From Bacteroidales bacterium (GTDB taxonomy: Bacteria > Bacteroidota > Bacteroidia > Bacteroidales > CAIWKO01), in the NCBI GenBank assembly GCA_023228145.1, contig JALOBU010000003.1, positions 62,001 to 126,000 of the forward strand: a DNA stretch of 64,000 nt, written 5' to 3'. The first letter of the stretch is position 1. Each line of letters opens with the position of its first letter. The position numbers and the translations under genes are program-made. Of the stretch, positions 18,780 to 26,424 are shown piece by piece. The notes below the pieces were generated by a model. That model worked only from the letters and a program-made list of their open reading frames with translations. It had not been told where the DNA came from and did no database searches.

Positions 18780-19838
18780 ATGAATAATACAGCTAAAATA
18801 TTTTTATCAATTGCGCTGATAAGCCTGTTTGTACTGCCTGTGCAAAATACCAAAGCCGGTAATGAAGACCGTATTGGAGAATGCGGCGCTCAGGAATTGC
18901 TTATTAATCCCTGGGCAAGAAGTTCGGGTTGGGGCGGGGCAGGCGTTGCATTTTCACGGGGTATTGAAGCTATGTACACAAATATTGCCGGATTAGCATT
19001 TACCAAAAGAACGGAAATAGTATTTGCACATACCATGTGGCTGAAAGGTTCGGGTGTGAGTATTAATACTTTTGGCTTGTCTCAGAAAGTTGGGGAAACA
19101 AGTGTTATAGGATTAAGTGTTATGGCTATGAGTTTTGGCGATGTCATGATTACTTCCGTGGAGTTACCAGAAGGAGGTACCGGAAATTATACACCATCAC
19201 TTCTAAACATTAATATATCCTATGCAAAAATGTTTTCTAACAGTATTTATGGTGGAATCAACCTAAAAGTACTTTCTCAAAAAATTTCCAATCTTTCAGC
19301 GCAGGGCATAGCTATTGATGCCGGTATTCAGTACATTACCGGGGAAAAAGAAAATATTATGTTTGGAATTGCTTTAAAAAATGTTGGCCCGCGGATGAAA
19401 TTTAAAGGTGACGGGCTTTCCTTCACGGGAACGGGACAGAATTCTTCCTTTTCACAAACGGTAGAACAGCGTTCTGCTGATTTTGAATTGCCAACCACAC
19501 TGAATATTGGTGTTGCTTACAATTTTATTATCAATGACCAGCATAGTATTTGTCTTGCAGGGACTTTTATATCCAATTCGTTTGGAAAAGACCAATATGT
19601 TGTTGGGTTAGAGTATAAGATGATGGAATATATGTATTTAAGGGGCGGTTATACCATGGAGAAAGGCATTTTTAAATCGGCTGACAGAACAAACGCTCAT
19701 ACCGGCCCTTCAGCAGGTATTACTGTTCAGGTCCCTATAAATAAAAAGAGAGGTTCAACGGTTGGTTTTGATTATTCGTACCGCTTTTCAAACCCATTTC
19801 AGGGCACACATTCTATCGGGGCCCGAATCAGTCTGTAA
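18780..19838 (+). CDS. PorV/PorQ-family outer-membrane beta-barrel protein
   Basis: 352 residues. Signal peptide about 1-26. The mature start has the family signature GAQELLINPWARSSGWGGAG, followed by SRGIEAMYTNIAGLA (about 60-75). The barrel has alternating strands and ends SIGARISL. PorV and PorQ relatives belong to the T9SS attachment machinery; PorV shuttles sorting-domain proteins from the translocon. Because this gene follows a large exported cargo-like gene by 37 bp, it may serve as a dedicated carrier for that protein, which is inference. It could equally be one of the many PorV-like barrels of unknown role. A strong terminator hairpin follows. Confidence 0.85.
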   Translation: MNNTAKIFLSIALISLFVLPVQNTKAGNEDRIGECGAQELLINPWARSSGWGGAGVAFSRGIEAMYTNIAGLAFTKRTEIVFAHTMWLKGSGVSINTFGLSQKVGETSVIGLSVMAMSFGDVMITSVELPEGGTGNYTPSLLNINISYAKMFSNSIYGGINLKVLSQKISNLSAQGIAIDAGIQYITGEKENIMFGIALKNVGPRMKFKGDGLSFTGTGQNSSFSQTVEQRSADFELPTTLNIGVAYNFIINDQHSICLAGTFISNSFGKDQYVVGLEYKMMEYMYLRGGYTMEKGIFKSADRTNAHTGPSAGITVQVPINKKRGSTVGFDYSYRFSNPFQGTHSIGARISL

Positions 19839-19860
19839 CAGTAATATAAAAATTTTATGC

Positions 19861-19897
19861 AAAGAGTCCCTGTTTAGGGATTCTTTGTTTTTTTTTA
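19861..19897 (+). terminator. rho-independent terminator after the receptor operon
   Basis: A 10-bp stem with one G-T pair (AAAGAGTCCC / GGGATTCTTT, 6-nt loop) is followed by a run of ten T. It ends the TonB receptor / exported protein / PorV-like unit and separates it from greA. Confidence 0.85.
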
Positions 19898-19913
19898 ATT
19901 TAAATAATAACAC

Positions 19914-20381
19914 ATGTCGAAGTATTATACAGAGGAAGGATTACAAAAGCTAAAAGATGAGCTTAATCAGCTTATCAACGTAGAGCGCAAGAAAATTTCA
20001 CAACAAATTGCTGAAGCCAGAGATAAGGGAGATTTGTCGGAAAATGCCGAATACGATGCTGCAAAAGATGCACAGGGAATGCTGGAACTGAAAATATCTA
20101 AATTACAGAATGTAATTCGGAATGCAAAAATAATTGATGAATCAAAGCTGGATGTTTCGAAAGTTTTGATATTATCAATGGTTACCATAAAAAACCTGCC
20201 TAATGGTAAAACAATGACATATAACCTTGTCTCAGAAAACGAAGCAGATTTGAAACTGGGGAAGATTTCGGTAAATTCACCAATTGCAAAAGGGCTACTT
20301 GGTAAAAAAGTTGGGGATAAGGTTGATATTAATGTACCCGCAGGCACTTTAAAATTTGAAATAATTAAAATCTCTTATTAA
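19914..20381 (+). CDS. greA: transcription elongation factor GreA
   Basis: 155 residues. GreA enters the RNA polymerase secondary channel and stimulates cleavage of backtracked RNA. The N-terminal coiled coil carries the family signature EARDKGDLSENAEYDAAKD (about 41-59), including the acidic tip residues. The C-terminal half is FKBP-like: SPIAKGLLGKKVGDKVDI. ATG at 19914. Followed 9 bp later by a HIT-family gene, a pairing common in Bacteroidota and probably one transcript. Confidence 0.96.
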   Translation: MSKYYTEEGLQKLKDELNQLINVERKKISQQIAEARDKGDLSENAEYDAAKDAQGMLELKISKLQNVIRNAKIIDESKLDVSKVLILSMVTIKNLPNGKTMTYNLVSENEADLKLGKISVNSPIAKGLLGKKVGDKVDINVPAGTLKFEIIKISY

Positions 20382-20390
20382 TAAAATATT

Positions 20391-20789
20391 ATGGCAAGTA
20401 TTTTTTCAAAAATTGTTGCAGGTGAGATACCTTGTTATAAAATTGCCGAGAATGATGATTTTCTGGCATTTCTTGACATAAATCCTATTGCTGAAGGGCA
20501 TACCTTGGTTATTCCCAAACAAGAGACAGATTATATTTTTGATATTGATGATAAACAGTATAGCGAGCTATTTTTGTTTTCAAAGAAAATTTCTAAAGCT
20601 ATAAAAAAATCAATACCCTGCAAAAAAGTTGGCATTGCAGTGGTTGGGCTTGAAGTGGCACATGCTCATGTTCATTTGATACCTATCAACAAAATCTATG
20701 ACATTGATTTTAGAAACCCGAAACTTCCTCTTTCAAAAGAAAAGTTTAATTCGATTTGTGAGTTGATTCGAAATAATTTAGAGGCCTGA
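20391..20789 (+). CDS. HIT-family (HINT-like) nucleotide hydrolase
   Basis: 132 residues, a full-length histidine-triad protein. The catalytic motif HAHVHLIP lies at about 111-118, and the N-terminal FSKIVAGEIPCYKIAENDDFLAFLDINP and GHTLVIPK are typical of the HINT branch, which hydrolyses purine nucleoside phosphoramidates. Cytosolic. In an apparent operon with greA. Its last 12 bp overlap the end of the convergent DUF3109 gene. Confidence 0.92.
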   Translation: MASIFSKIVAGEIPCYKIAENDDFLAFLDINPIAEGHTLVIPKQETDYIFDIDDKQYSELFLFSKKISKAIKKSIPCKKVGIAVVGLEVAHAHVHLIPINKIYDIDFRNPKLPLSKEKFNSICELIRNNLEA

Positions 20790-21359
20790 TTTCTTTTTTG
20801 CCAGGTATTCTGCAATTTTAGTTAACTCATCGTACCATTCTTTACCGAATTTTTTGATAAGAGCTGCTTTTAGATACTTATAAAGCAATATTTTGTTTTC
20901 TTTTCCCTTGCAGATTGCAGATTTACATACATGCCAATTGTGATAATTAACAGCAAGGAAATCATCATAATCCGTTACTCTTACAGGATACAAATGGCAG
21001 GAAACGGGCTTTTGAAAAGTAATTTTTTTTTCAGAATAAGCTTTTTCGATTGCGCAGAAGGCAATATCCTTGTCATAACAAACAAAAACACATTCCCTAC
21101 CGCTGAGTAGCGGCGTAACTTTTTTTCCTTCGGGATCAGTAACAAAAACACCTGTTTTTATGACTTCTGAAATAGCATCCGGAGTCATAAACTTTTTAAT
21201 TTCGTGCAGGTTTTTAGCAATTAATTGAATTTCTTCCTCTTCCAGTGGGGCGCCGGCATCTCCTTCCACACAACACTTTCCATTGCATACCTGAAGGTTG
21301 CAGCAAAAATAACATTGAGCTATTTCGTCAGATACCAGTGTGTTACCAACAATGAGCAT
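20778..21359 (-). CDS. DUF3109 family cysteine-rich protein
   Basis: 193 residues from ATG 21359. That start matches the family N-terminus (MLIVGNTLVSDEI) and has GGGGA just upstream. ATG 21392 would add 11 residues. Starts farther upstream would overlap ispE and are rejected. Cysteines fall in clusters: CYFCCNLQVCNGKCCVEGDAGAPL, CVFVC, FCAIEK, VSCHLYPVRV and CKSAICKGKE. This pattern resembles YkgJ-type CxxxCxxCC metal-cluster proteins, so zinc or Fe-S binding is likely. Biochemical role unknown. Convergent with the HIT gene and divergent from ispE. Confidence 0.88.
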   Translation of the reverse strand: MLIVGNTLVSDEIAQCYFCCNLQVCNGKCCVEGDAGAPLEEEEIQLIAKNLHEIKKFMTPDAISEVIKTGVFVTDPEGKKVTPLLSGRECVFVCYDKDIAFCAIEKAYSEKKITFQKPVSCHLYPVRVTDYDDFLAVNYHNWHVCKSAICKGKENKILLYKYLKAALIKKFGKEWYDELTKIAEYLAKKKSGL

Positions 21360-21411
21360 GTTTTTCCCCAAAATTAATAAGTATTTGTTCATAAGCAAGA
21401 GTGTTTTAATA

Positions 21412-21419
21412 TATTTTTG
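21412..21419 (+). promoter_or_regulatory. -7 box TATTTTTG of ispE
   Basis: TATTTTTG fits TAnnTTTG and ends 11 bases before the ispE ATG. A TAAAAAAAA leader follows, the same layout as before the LytTR regulator and the 42.3-kb gene. No well-spaced -33 TTG is seen. Confidence 0.45.
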
Positions 21420-21430
21420 TAAAAAAAACC

Positions 21431-22237
21431 ATGCTTGTTTTTCCCGGATGCAAAATAAATCTTGGATTGAAAGTTGTTTCGAAACGAAGTGATGGCTTTC
21501 ACGAAATTGAAAGTATTTTGTTTCCCGTTCCATGGTATGATGCCCTTGAACTAATTCCATCGGATATTTGTATTTTCACTTATAAAGGAAAAGCCATTCA
21601 TTGCCATGCTGAGGACAATATATGTTACATGGCTTATCAGAAGATGAAGCAATTATATAAAATTCCTACTGTAAAATTGTATTTATTGAAAAATATTCCA
21701 ATGGGAGCCGGATTAGGCGGTGGCTCTTCTGATGCAGTATATGTGTTGCTGGTTTTAAACAAATTGTTTTCTTTGGGTTTAAATAATAATGAGCTCACAG
21801 AAATTGCTGCAGGTTTAGGAAGTGATTGTTCTTTTTTTGTGCAAAAAGGCCCTTGCCTGGCAAGCGGCAAAGGTGAAAAGCTAATGCCTGTATCGCTCAA
21901 TTTAAAAGGATACTATCTTGCTATTGTAAAACCGGATATTTCCATATCTACGGCAGAAGCTTACAAAATGATTATACCTTGTAAAAGAAACATTTCATTT
22001 GCTGACGTGATAAAGCAACCGATTGAAAAATGGAAGGATTTATTAATAAACGATTTTGAAACTCCGGTATTTAATAAGTACCCTGTAATTAAAGAAATTA
22101 AAAATCAATTATACAGCAAGGGAGCCATTTATGCTTCAATGAGCGGGAGCGGGTCAGCAGTTTACGGACTGTTTGAAAAAAAAGTAACTATAAAGAGTGT
22201 TTTTCCGGATTATATTTGCTGGATGGGGGAATTATAA
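21431..22237 (+). CDS. ispE: 4-diphosphocytidyl-2-C-methyl-D-erythritol kinase
   Basis: 268-residue GHMP-family kinase that phosphorylates CDP-ME at the 2-hydroxyl in the MEP isoprenoid pathway. Motif 1 is PGCKINLGLKVVSKRSDGFHEIES (about 5-28, containing the catalytic Lys/Asp region). Motif 2, the ATP loop, is IPMGAGLGGGSSDA (about 90-103). Motif 3 is ASMSGSGSAVYGLF near the C-terminus. ATG 21431. Its stop is 2 bp from the stop of the convergent lptF/lptG-type gene. Together with ispD at 2 kb it shows the organism uses the MEP route. Confidence 0.95.
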   Translation: MLVFPGCKINLGLKVVSKRSDGFHEIESILFPVPWYDALELIPSDICIFTYKGKAIHCHAEDNICYMAYQKMKQLYKIPTVKLYLLKNIPMGAGLGGGSSDAVYVLLVLNKLFSLGLNNNELTEIAAGLGSDCSFFVQKGPCLASGKGEKLMPVSLNLKGYYLAIVKPDISISTAEAYKMIIPCKRNISFADVIKQPIEKWKDLLINDFETPVFNKYPVIKEIKNQLYSKGAIYASMSGSGSAVYGLFEKKVTIKSVFPDYICWMGEL

Positions 22238-22239
22238 AT

Positions 22240-23331
22240 TTATTTGGGGGCTTTTTTTAGCAGATAAAAGGCTATGCCAAGAAAAACAACATTGGGTAGC
22301 CAGGAAGCTATCATGGGTGTCAGGTTGCCATAGGTGGCAAATGTTTCAGTAATACGCATAAAAAGAATATAAACGAATGTCAGAGCAAGGCCAAAAGCTA
22401 TATGCATACCTATGCCCCCCCTAACTTTTCTGCTTGATACAGAAACCCCAATAAGTGTCAAAATAAATGCAGAAAAAGGAAAGGCAAGCCTTTTGTGTTT
22501 TTCTACTTCATAAAACCTGATATTTTCTGCCCCTTTCATTTTTTCTTCTTTTATGAATTTTCTGAGCTGAGTAAAATTCATTATGTCCAGATTGTCTGTT
22601 TTACTATAGAAATCACCCGGAAGCAGATTGATAGTTGTGTCTTTTTTTTCACCATTGTATATAACTTCCTTCATTCCATCAATAAGACGTATGCTGTATT
22701 TATTAATAGTCCATTTCATTTTAGTGCTATCCCAAATAATATTTTTTGCTGACAATTTATAATACATTTTCCCTTCTTTGAATGATTCAAGGGTGAACAG
22801 AGTGCCCATATTTTGGTCAACGTCGTAGCTTTCAACATAAACAAAAGTTCCCGGTGAAATTTGCATGTGCATATTTCTGTTGTTATTTCTGTATTTATTT
22901 TTAATGTAAGTGTTTTTAAAATTCAGCAGCCCCTTATTGGTACTTGGAATTAAAAAATTAGCCATATAAAACGACAATGCGGTAAGCAAAAATGCTGTAA
23001 ACATATATGGTCGTAACATTCGGTTAAAACTTACGCCACTGCTCAATATGGCAACAATTTCTGAATAGGAAGCCATTTTTGAAGTGAAGAAAATAACAGC
23101 GATAAATGTAAAAAGCGGACTGAAAAGATTTGCAAAATATGGAATAAAATTCAGGTAATAATCAAATATTATTTCGTTTAATGGCGCCTGACTTTGAATG
23201 AGGTCATCAATATTTTCCGACAAATCGAAAATTATGACAATCATGATTATCAATGCAATAGAAAGGAAGAAGGCCCCTAAAAATTTTCTGATAATATAAA
23301 AATCAATTTTTTTCAACACAGAATGCTTCAA
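22240..23331 (-). CDS. LptF/LptG-family permease (YjgP/YjgQ)
   Basis: 363-residue inner-membrane protein of the LPS transport complex, which moves LPS from the inner membrane to the LptC/A bridge using the LptB ATPase. Two N-terminal spans (about 13-37 and 55-85) and one near 105 precede a periplasmic jellyroll domain (about 130-275). Three more spans follow before the C-terminus. IDFYIIRKFLGAFFLS at the start and RLAFPFSAFILTLIGVSVSSRK are typical. It could be either LptF or LptG; single genes of this family are usual in Bacteroidota. It has its own -7 box and is separated from the upstream EF-G-like gene by a terminator. Confidence 0.9.
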   Translation of the reverse strand: MKHSVLKKIDFYIIRKFLGAFFLSIALIIMIVIIFDLSENIDDLIQSQAPLNEIIFDYYLNFIPYFANLFSPLFTFIAVIFFTSKMASYSEIVAILSSGVSFNRMLRPYMFTAFLLTALSFYMANFLIPSTNKGLLNFKNTYIKNKYRNNNRNMHMQISPGTFVYVESYDVDQNMGTLFTLESFKEGKMYYKLSAKNIIWDSTKMKWTINKYSIRLIDGMKEVIYNGEKKDTTINLLPGDFYSKTDNLDIMNFTQLRKFIKEEKMKGAENIRFYEVEKHKRLAFPFSAFILTLIGVSVSSRKVRGGIGMHIAFGLALTFVYILFMRITETFATYGNLTPMIASWLPNVVFLGIAFYLLKKAPK

Positions 23332-23350
23332 GATGGTAAATGATAAACAA

Positions 23351-23358
23351 CAAATTTA
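23351..23358 (-). promoter_or_regulatory. -7 box TAAATTTG of the LptF/G-type gene
   Basis: Minus-strand TAAATTTG lies 19 bases before the ATG, immediately downstream of the terminator of the preceding gene, so a new transcript is expected to start here. Confidence 0.45.
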
Positions 23359-23384
23359 ATCTATTTCGTATTATCGGAAAATAA

Positions 23385-23412
23385 AAAAACCTGCCGTAAC
23401 GGGCAGGTTTTT
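23385..23412 (-). terminator. rho-independent terminator after the EF-G-like gene
   Basis: A GC-rich stem CCTGCC / GGCAGG (23390-23395 with 23402-23407) is extended by an A5/T5 pairing. There is a T-run on both strands, so it can act in either direction. It lies 16 bp past the stop of the EF-G-like gene. Confidence 0.85.
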
Positions 23413-23428
23413 AAAAAAAATATTGTGT

Positions 23429-25561
23429 TTATTCCTCATCTTTTTCTTGTTCTTCGTAAGCTTTAAGCAGCTGAGTCTGTATTTCTCCAGGCACCTGGGT
23501 ATATTCTGAGAATTTCATACCGTAAGTGGCACGTCCACTTGTTATGGAACTTAAAGCTGTAGAATACCTGTTCATTTCTGCTAAAGGAACTTTTGCTAAA
23601 ATTTTCTGGTAGTTTCCTTCGCTGTCCATGCCCATAATTACCGCTCTTCGGCCTTGCAGGTCTGTCATTACGTCTCCCATTTTATCTTCAGGTACAATTA
23701 CTTCCACGTCGTATATAGGCTCGAGAATTTTAGGGCCGGCATTTTTAAATGCTTCTTTAAATGCATTTCTTCCGGCGAGTTTGAATGATATTTCGTTGGA
23801 GTCCACGGGGTGCATTTTACCATCATAAATATAAACTGCAATGTCGCGGGCATAAGAGCCTGTTAGCGGACCTTCTTCCATTTTTTCCATGATTCCTTTC
23901 AGAATGGCAGGCATAAAACGTGCGTCAATGGAGCCGCCTACAATGCAATTGTGAAATATTAGTTTTCCACCCCATGACAGTTCATGTTGTTCTTTTCCAC
24001 GAATAGGAAATTCGGTAGGTTCAACCATATTTTCTGTGAAAGGCTGTATCAGCAAATGCACTTCGCCAAACTGACCTGCTCCGCCTGATTGTTTTTTGTG
24101 GCGATATACGGATTTTGATTGTTTGGTGATGGTTTCACGATATGGTATCCTGGGAGGAAGAAATTCTATATCGATTTTATTAATTTTTTCAATTTGCCAT
24201 TTGGCTATGGTGAGGTGTAATTCTCCCTGTCCGTGTAAAATAAGTTGTTTGAGTTCTTTGGAATATTCAGGAATTAAGGTAGGGTCAATTTTACGCATGT
24301 CATTTAATATCCCGCCAAGCTTTTCATCATCTGCAGTATTAAGGGCTTTCACAGCAACACGATATTTCGGGTTCGGGAATTCTATAGGCTTCAGTTGTAT
24401 TTCTGAATTTTTTGAAAAGTTTAAGGTGTTATTTGTATAAGAGTTTTTCAGTTTGATGGTAGCAGCAAAATCTCCTGCAACAACTTTGGCAATTTTTTCA
24501 CGATTTTTTCCGGCACAAACAAACACTTGCGAAATTCGCTCTTTGGTGCTGTTGTTAACATTGACCATATCCAAAGCTTCAGTGATTTCACCCGATAACA
24601 CTTTGAAATAGGATACTTCACCAATATGTGTTTCTATGGATGTTTTAAAAATAAAAGCGCTGGCAGGCTCTGTAATTATACAGGGGATATCTTTACCTTC
24701 AACGGTTTTTGGAGGTGCAACTTCGTCGGGGGATGGAGTGGAATTAGCGATAAATTCCAGCAATGAACTTACCCCTAAATTATTTTTTGATGATGTGCAT
24801 AAAACCGGGAAAAGATTTCTGTGAGTAATACCAAGTTTTATACCTCTGAAAAGTTCTTCTTCAGTCAAAGTGCCTTTATCAAAAAATATTTCCATAAGCG
24901 ATTCATCGCTCTCGGCGGCAGCTTCAATCAGAGCAGCATGCAATTCTTCGGCTTTGACTTTTTCACTGTCAGGTATGTCTAATATTTCAGCTTTACCGTC
25001 TTTGTTGTATTTAAATAACTTCATTTTTAAAAGGTCAACAACGGAATCAAATCCGATACCGGTGTTCAAGGCATATTGTACTAGAGTAACTTTTGCACCA
25101 AATTGATTTTTAAGCTGCCTGATATTTTCTTCAAAATTTGCTTTTTCATGTTCTAGCTGGTTGACGACAAATATTACAGGAACATTTTGCTTATTGGTAT
25201 GGCGCCATGTAATTTCTGTACCCACTTCAACGCCATTTTGTGCATTGACTACCATGAGTGCTGTTTCACAGACTTTTAAGGATGAAAACACTTCCCCGAT
25301 AAAATCATCAAAACCGGGATTATCAATAATATTTATTTTTTTGCCGGCGTATTCCGTGTACATCACGGTTGAATAAACCGAATTTTGACGCTCAAGTTCT
25401 ATTTCGCGATAGTCAGAAACGGTATTATTATCTTCCACGCTACCTCTTCTTTTAATCACGCCACCTTCAAAAAGCATACATTCAGCCAGGGTGGTTTTCC
25501 CTGATTTTGCGCCACCAATCAACGCAATGTTTTTAATCTCATTAGTCTGATAAACCTTCAT
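23429..25561 (-). CDS. EF-G2-type translation GTPase (elongation factor G-like)
   Basis: 710 residues with the five-domain EF-G layout. G1 is GGAKSGKTTL (about 16-25). Switch I is unusual (RRGSVEDNNTVSDYREIELERQNSVYST). G3 is DNPGFDDFIGE, where the canonical DTPGH has lost its catalytic His. G4 is NQLE instead of NKxD. Domains III-V are clear: LHGQGELHL, RIPYRETI, KQSGGAGQFGEVHL, LEPIYDVEVIVPEDKMGDVMTDLQGRRA. The overall pattern matches the EF-G-2 paralogues known from Thermus rather than the main translocase. It is a standalone transcript with a perfect -7 box upstream and a terminator downstream. Role in translation unproven. Confidence 0.88.
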   Translation of the reverse strand: MKVYQTNEIKNIALIGGAKSGKTTLAECMLFEGGVIKRRGSVEDNNTVSDYREIELERQNSVYSTVMYTEYAGKKINIIDNPGFDDFIGEVFSSLKVCETALMVVNAQNGVEVGTEITWRHTNKQNVPVIFVVNQLEHEKANFEENIRQLKNQFGAKVTLVQYALNTGIGFDSVVDLLKMKLFKYNKDGKAEILDIPDSEKVKAEELHAALIEAAAESDESLMEIFFDKGTLTEEELFRGIKLGITHRNLFPVLCTSSKNNLGVSSLLEFIANSTPSPDEVAPPKTVEGKDIPCIITEPASAFIFKTSIETHIGEVSYFKVLSGEITEALDMVNVNNSTKERISQVFVCAGKNREKIAKVVAGDFAATIKLKNSYTNNTLNFSKNSEIQLKPIEFPNPKYRVAVKALNTADDEKLGGILNDMRKIDPTLIPEYSKELKQLILHGQGELHLTIAKWQIEKINKIDIEFLPPRIPYRETITKQSKSVYRHKKQSGGAGQFGEVHLLIQPFTENMVEPTEFPIRGKEQHELSWGGKLIFHNCIVGGSIDARFMPAILKGIMEKMEEGPLTGSYARDIAVYIYDGKMHPVDSNEISFKLAGRNAFKEAFKNAGPKILEPIYDVEVIVPEDKMGDVMTDLQGRRAVIMGMDSEGNYQKILAKVPLAEMNRYSTALSSITSGRATYGMKFSEYTQVPGEIQTQLLKAYEEQEKDEE

Positions 25562-25610
25562 TTTTTATAAGTTGTAATAAATTAATAAATAAATTTTCAA
25601 AAAAGGTCAG

Positions 25611-25618
25611 CAAAGATA
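25611..25618 (-). promoter_or_regulatory. -7 box TATCTTTG of the EF-G-like gene
   Basis: Minus-strand TATCTTTGC is an exact TAnnTTTG match, about 50 bases before the ATG. No clear -33 TTG at the expected distance. Confidence 0.45.
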
Positions 25619-25657
25619 TGAAAATATATGATAAAAAATACAGAATTTACAAAAGGC

Positions 25658-26362
25658 TTAATCCATGAGTTTATTATCTTTCCAATTCCCGCATACCTTT
25701 TTGCCTGAAGCATAAGTAAAGCAACCCTGCCCATGAAATTTATTTTGCCGAAACATTCCATCGTATTGTGAACCGTCAGGCATGATCAGAAATCCTTTGC
25801 CATCTTTCGTATTGTTTTTGAGATGGCCTTTGTATGTTTTTCCGTTTTCACAGGTAAAAGTTCCTTCACCGTTCATTTTGCTGTTTTTCCACTCGCCCTG
25901 ATAAGTACAACCTTTATATTCTCCTTCAGCATATATAAATGTCCCTATTCCGTTACACTGATTTTCCGACCATTCACCATAATAGCTGTCTCCATTGGCA
26001 TAGAAATACTTCCCTGTTCCCTGAAGTTTGTTGTTGATAAACTGGCCTTCATATCTGTCTCCACTGGCGTATTCAAAAATTCCGTTGCCATTCATCATGT
26101 TGTTAGCCCATTCGCCGTTGTACCTGCACCCCTGCCATTTCCCTGATGCAAAAGTAAAAATACCTTTCCCCTGCAATTTATTGTTAGAAAACTCACCTTC
26201 ATATTTGTCCCCGTTGGGATACGAAAAAACTCCAACACCATTTTTGCAATCACCCGAGACACAACCGAATTTTTGTGCAGGGCAAACAGTATGAACATTG
26301 CAAAACAAAACAAAAAAGAGAACAAGATGAAAACTCTTAAAAAAAGTATTAAAGGTTTTCAT
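25658..26362 (-). CDS. secreted MORN-repeat protein
   Basis: 234 residues from ATG 26362; the longer frame would need a TTG start. Signal peptide about 1-29 (FHLVLFFVLFCNVHTVCPAQ). The mature part is made of about eight MORN units of the form Y-x-G-E-F/W-x-N-x-K-x-x-G-x-G-x-F-x-Y, such as DKYEGEFSNNKLQGKGIF and DRYEGQFINNKLQGTGKYF. Units with the insertion KWQGCRYNGEWANN alternate with plain ones. MORN arrays are scaffolds or lipid-binding surfaces. No catalytic domain is present. Lies 62 bp downstream of the DUF2723 gene on the same strand. Confidence 0.88.
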   Translation of the reverse strand: MKTFNTFFKSFHLVLFFVLFCNVHTVCPAQKFGCVSGDCKNGVGVFSYPNGDKYEGEFSNNKLQGKGIFTFASGKWQGCRYNGEWANNMMNGNGIFEYASGDRYEGQFINNKLQGTGKYFYANGDSYYGEWSENQCNGIGTFIYAEGEYKGCTYQGEWKNSKMNGEGTFTCENGKTYKGHLKNNTKDGKGFLIMPDGSQYDGMFRQNKFHGQGCFTYASGKKVCGNWKDNKLMD

Positions 26363-26424
26363 ATAATATATACCAGTTTTCAATTGCTTTTAACTTTTCA
26401 TCAGAAATACAGAAGTTCTTCTGC

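Noticed and set aside
21360..21560. N-terminal extension of the DUF3109 gene overlapping ispE
   Set aside because: The family N-terminus begins at 21359, and the extra residues would overlap the ispE start and its -7 box.
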